NCBI GenBank assembly: GCA_045597645.1
Contig: JAZLKM010000066.1
Span: forward strand, 1-16,791
Reading direction: 5' to 3'
From: JAKSSE01 sp045597645
Lineage (GTDB): Bacteria > Bacillota > Clostridia > Lachnospirales > Lachnospiraceae
Length of the DNA stretch: 16,791 nucleotides
Below are positions 14,670-16,791 of this stretch, piece by piece (position 1 is the first letter of the stretch; every line of letters begins with the position of its first letter). Under the pieces are notes generated by a model. That model saw nothing but the letters and a program-made list of their open reading frames with translations. It made no database searches and was not told where the DNA came from. The position numbers and the translations under genes are program-made.

Positions 14670-15332
14670 TTACTGTACAACTGATACCATGCTATGTCGC
14701 ACTACTGTATCATGGTACTTATAACCTTTCTGTAACTCCTGTGCGACGAATCCTGACTCATACTCGTCACTTTCTACCTGCATTACTGCGTTGTGCAGCT
14801 CCGGATCAAACTCCTTGCCAACAGCCTCAATCGGCTCAACGCCTGCCTCTGTAAGGTTAGTGCAAAGCTGCTTATATATCATCTGCATTCCATCTGCAAA
14901 GCCCTTAGCACCCTCGTCAGTAGGTGCAGCTGCCAGACCTCTCTCGAAATTATCGATTACCGGCAGGAGCTTTTCGATGATGCATTTAGCACCCATGTCA
15001 AACATTGCTGACTTTTCTTTTTCGGTGCGGCGTCTGAAGTTCTCAAACTCAGCCATCTGACGCTTTACCTGATCGGTGAGCATCTCAATCTGCTCATCCT
15101 TTTTGTCCTTTTTCTCTTTTTTCTTTTTGAAAGGATTCTTTGTCTCCTCTGTAGCCTCAGCCTCTTGCTCCTCAGTTTCGGCAGATTCCTCTGCTTCCGC
15201 CTTTGGCTCTTCAGCCGTAGTATCTTCACTAGAGGTATCTTCCTTAGCTTCCTCAGCCTTTGCAGCCTCAGCTTCCTTTTCTACCTCATCTACGATGTCC
15301 TTAATAACATCCTCTGCACTTTGATTTGCCAT
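14670..15332 (-). CDS. grpE: Nucleotide exchange factor GrpE
   Basis: Releases ADP from DnaK. 220 residues, about 20-30 more than many relatives because of a long acidic Glu/Ala-rich N-terminus (about 1-65), followed by a very basic patch KKKKEKKDKKD (69-79). The coiled-coil dimer region runs from about 80 to 130 (AEFENFRRRTEKEK at 94-107), and the C-terminal beta domain has the GrpE signature FDPELHNAVMQVES (175-188) and ELQKGYKYHDTVVRHSMV (199-216). The ATG at 15332 follows GGGGAATTAGAA, and the hrcA stop lies inside that stretch, so the two are separated by two bases and translationally coupled. The charged N-terminus is odd but common in Clostridia. Confidence 0.97.
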   Translation of the reverse strand: MANQSAEDVIKDIVDEVEKEAEAAKAEEAKEDTSSEDTTAEEPKAEAEESAETEEQEAEATEETKNPFKKKKEKKDKKDEQIEMLTDQVKRQMAEFENFRRRTEKEKSAMFDMGAKCIIEKLLPVIDNFERGLAAAPTDEGAKGFADGMQMIYKQLCTNLTEAGVEPIEAVGKEFDPELHNAVMQVESDEYESGFVAQELQKGYKYHDTVVRHSMVSVVQ

Positions 15333-15334
15333 TT

Positions 15335-16366
15335 CTAATTCCCCTTAAATATCTTGTCCAGCTGTCCCTTTAAGTTTTTCAGGTTAGCCATAACATTTTC
15401 ATAATCCATTCTCTTGGGCCCTACAATACCGATGGTACCTTTCACGCCCTCACCCAGCTCATAGGTCGCAGTGACTACACTGCAATCTCTCATGGTCTCA
15501 CTAGGCGTCTCCTCACCGATATATACCTGTATGCCAGTCTCGCCATCACCTATATCCTCACGGATTAGAGTGGCCAGTTCATTTTTCTCCTCAAACGCCT
15601 CCAGAAGGTTACCTGCCGCGCCCGAATCAGAAAGCTCCGGATACTTAAGAATATTTGTGGCTCCGCTTGTGAATATCTCCATATCCTCAGCTGCGCTAAT
15701 CGTGGTTGCCACTGTATCCAGCACCGTGCTTATGATGTCTTCATGGATACCTGCCTGCTCCTTCATCTGCTTTATAGTACCCAGGTTAATCTCCTCAGCA
15801 CACAGACCACACAAGGCCGAATTAAGCAAAATATTGAGTTTTAACATCGTCTCATCATCCAGTGGTGTATCAGTCGGAATAATTCGATTCTTAACCTTAT
15901 TACCTTCCATCACCACAACTGCCAGTATCTGAGAATCATCTACATGTGACAGCTGAATGAATTTGACCTTCGCGCTCTTATATCTAGGAGTAGAAATCAG
16001 TGTCGCATACTGAGTATTGGTAGCCAGCACCTTAACCACCTGCTTGAGGAGGCTCTCCATTTTCTCAGTCTTCTCAATGTAGAAATCCTGAATCTCACGA
16101 ACCTCTTTGTTCTTCTCATTCATCAGATTATCTACATAGAATCTATATCCCTTATCAGTAGGAATACGACCTGCGGAGGTATGCGGCTGCTCTATGTACC
16201 CCAGTTCCTCCAGATCGCTCATCTCGTTACGAATAGTCGCCGACGAAAGATTTAGATCTGTATCCTTTGATATCGTACGCGATCCCACCGGTTCACCGGT
16301 CTCAAGATAGTTCTTGATAATCGCATGCAATATTATATGTTTGCGTTCACTGAGCTCTTCCGTCAC
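15335..16366 (-). CDS. hrcA: Heat-inducible transcription repressor HrcA
   Basis: Repressor that binds CIRCE and represses its own operon; in Bacillus its activity is restored by GroEL after stress. 343 residues, usual for the family. The N-terminal winged helix-turn-helix includes PVGSRTIS (26-33), ATIRNEMSDLEELGYI (43-58) and PHTSAGRIPTDKGYRFYVD (61-79); the rest is the dimerisation and GAF-like core, ending with VGPKRMDYENVMANLKNLK at the C-terminus. The start codon is GTG at 16366, supported by AAAGGAGGT five bases upstream. It is the first gene of the operon, with CIRCE 22 bases upstream of its start codon. Confidence 0.98.
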   Translation of the reverse strand: MTEELSERKHIILHAIIKNYLETGEPVGSRTISKDTDLNLSSATIRNEMSDLEELGYIEQPHTSAGRIPTDKGYRFYVDNLMNEKNKEVREIQDFYIEKTEKMESLLKQVVKVLATNTQYATLISTPRYKSAKVKFIQLSHVDDSQILAVVVMEGNKVKNRIIPTDTPLDDETMLKLNILLNSALCGLCAEEINLGTIKQMKEQAGIHEDIISTVLDTVATTISAAEDMEIFTSGATNILKYPELSDSGAAGNLLEAFEEKNELATLIREDIGDGETGIQVYIGEETPSETMRDCSVVTATYELGEGVKGTIGIVGPKRMDYENVMANLKNLKGQLDKIFKGN

Positions 16367-16387
16367 GTCTACCTCCTTTTCTAATTG

Positions 16388-16414
16388 TTAGCACTCAACC
16401 AACTAGAGTGCTAA
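16388..16414. promoter_or_regulatory. CIRCE operator
   Basis: TTAGCACTC-N9-GAGTGCTAA, a perfect match to the consensus on both arms. It lies just downstream of the -10, covering or immediately following the predicted transcription start, so bound HrcA would block initiation. I found no second CIRCE in the window. Confidence 0.98.
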
Positions 16415-16425
16415 CATCTATTGGT

Positions 16426-16454
16426 AAGATACCACCCACCCCCAATAATGTCAA
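16426..16454 (-). promoter_or_regulatory. Sigma-A promoter of the hrcA operon
   Basis: Consensus TTGACA (16454-16449), a G-rich 17-base spacer and TATCTT (16431-16426) on the minus strand. Predicted start near 16419, next to CIRCE. It should drive hrcA-grpE-dnaK-dnaJ and, by read-through, the SbcD- and SbcC-like genes. Confidence 0.9.
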
Positions 16455-16791
16455 CACCCACTTTCTTTTTTCACAAACCATTCACAATCACTCCTCCCCG
16501 CGCCTCCTGTCATACGCCGCACGTCAGTCTGAGTTGGGGGGGAGCGCCGCATATTTCACTCGCTATATTGCCCTTAGGCCTTGGTGTACGCGTACGTCTG
16601 TACTTCACTGACGAGTACCAAATTCGGGATTGGCGGGCGATTCGTTTCACGATGTTTTATTGCGCGCCCTCCTCCGAAACTCGATGTGGTCTTCTAGAAT
16701 TCATCCACTTTTGTTGGGGCTCATTTACTTAACGAGGCTTGCGCACGTACATGGTGCGACTCTCACCACTTTAAGTGAGCGGTAGTGCCGC
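16455..16791. other. GC-rich stretch with no recognisable gene
   Basis: By hand count 16501-16791 is about 53% G+C, against low-to-mid forties elsewhere. Minus-strand frames entering from the right edge all close within about 60 bases, and the one 103-codon plus-strand frame begins inside the hrcA promoter and has no ribosome binding site. A few short inverted repeats occur (CGCAC/GTGCG at the right end, GTACGCGTAC near 16587-16596), but no RNA family is recognisable. Confidence 0.5.

Noticed and set aside
16608..16614. CTGACGA, matching the hammerhead ribozyme core
   Set aside because: No adjacent stem II closing pair and the next GAAAC is about 60 bases away with no supporting helices.
16421..16732. 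103-codon plus-strand frame at the right end
   Set aside because: Begins with TTG inside the hrcA promoter, has no ribosome binding site and an unconvincing composition rich in Pro, His and aromatic residues.
16754..16791. GTGCGAC on the plus strand, similar to a group II intron 5' end
   Set aside because: Only a handful of bases match; no domain V or reverse transcriptase is visible within the window.

Overview
The window looks like chromosome from a low-to-mid-GC Firmicute, most likely a Lachnospiraceae-type Clostridium relative. I base this on the hrcA-grpE-dnaK-dnaJ order under a CIRCE element, class II aldolase, Gram-positive style ribosome binding sites, a typical lipobox, and overall coding style. 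Genus is not determinable from the sequence alone. Every convincing gene is on the minus strand, so transcription runs from the right edge to the left edge.

From right to left: (1) 16455-16791 holds no recognisable gene and is noticeably GC-richer than the rest. (2) A sigma-A promoter and a perfect CIRCE operator precede hrcA-grpE-dnaK-dnaJ. A metallophosphoesterase gene (SbcD/YhaO-like) overlaps dnaJ by 4 bases, and an SMC/Rad50-like ATPase gene (SbcC/YhaN-like) follows 12 bases later. The ATPase has two predicted membrane helices where a zinc hook would normally lie. A 220-base gap between dnaK and dnaJ is almost entirely a run of five hairpins, two of which sit in a 28-base direct repeat. 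(3) tRNA-Arg(ACG) has its own promoter and a strong terminator. (4) 7260-7560 is a structured non-coding block: a tandem 78-base repeat (two copies, three hairpins each), a spacer carrying a 13-base copy of the tRNA 3' end, and a nested hairpin. (5) A small transcription unit (good promoter, 35-residue ORF, terminator) lies at 7005-7261, next to signs of a decayed reading frame.

(6) A methyl-accepting chemotaxis protein is followed by a terminator and a short possible gene relic. (7) A lipoprotein gene is translationally coupled to a small DUF3006-like gene, ending in a terminator. (8) A NUDIX hydrolase, a cytoplasmic GH27 glycosidase and a membrane-anchored alpha/beta hydrolase form a probable operon with its own promoter. 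(9) Class II fructose-bisphosphate aldolase runs off the left edge.

The genes fall into three themes: protein-folding stress response coupled to a nuclease-like DNA repair pair; environmental sensing (chemotaxis receptor, lipoprotein); and sugar metabolism (GH27, aldolase). No complete mobile element, CRISPR array or defence system is visible. The least explained parts are the two intergenic hairpin arrays (12545-12740 and 7311-7605) and the membrane-spanning SbcC-like ATPase.
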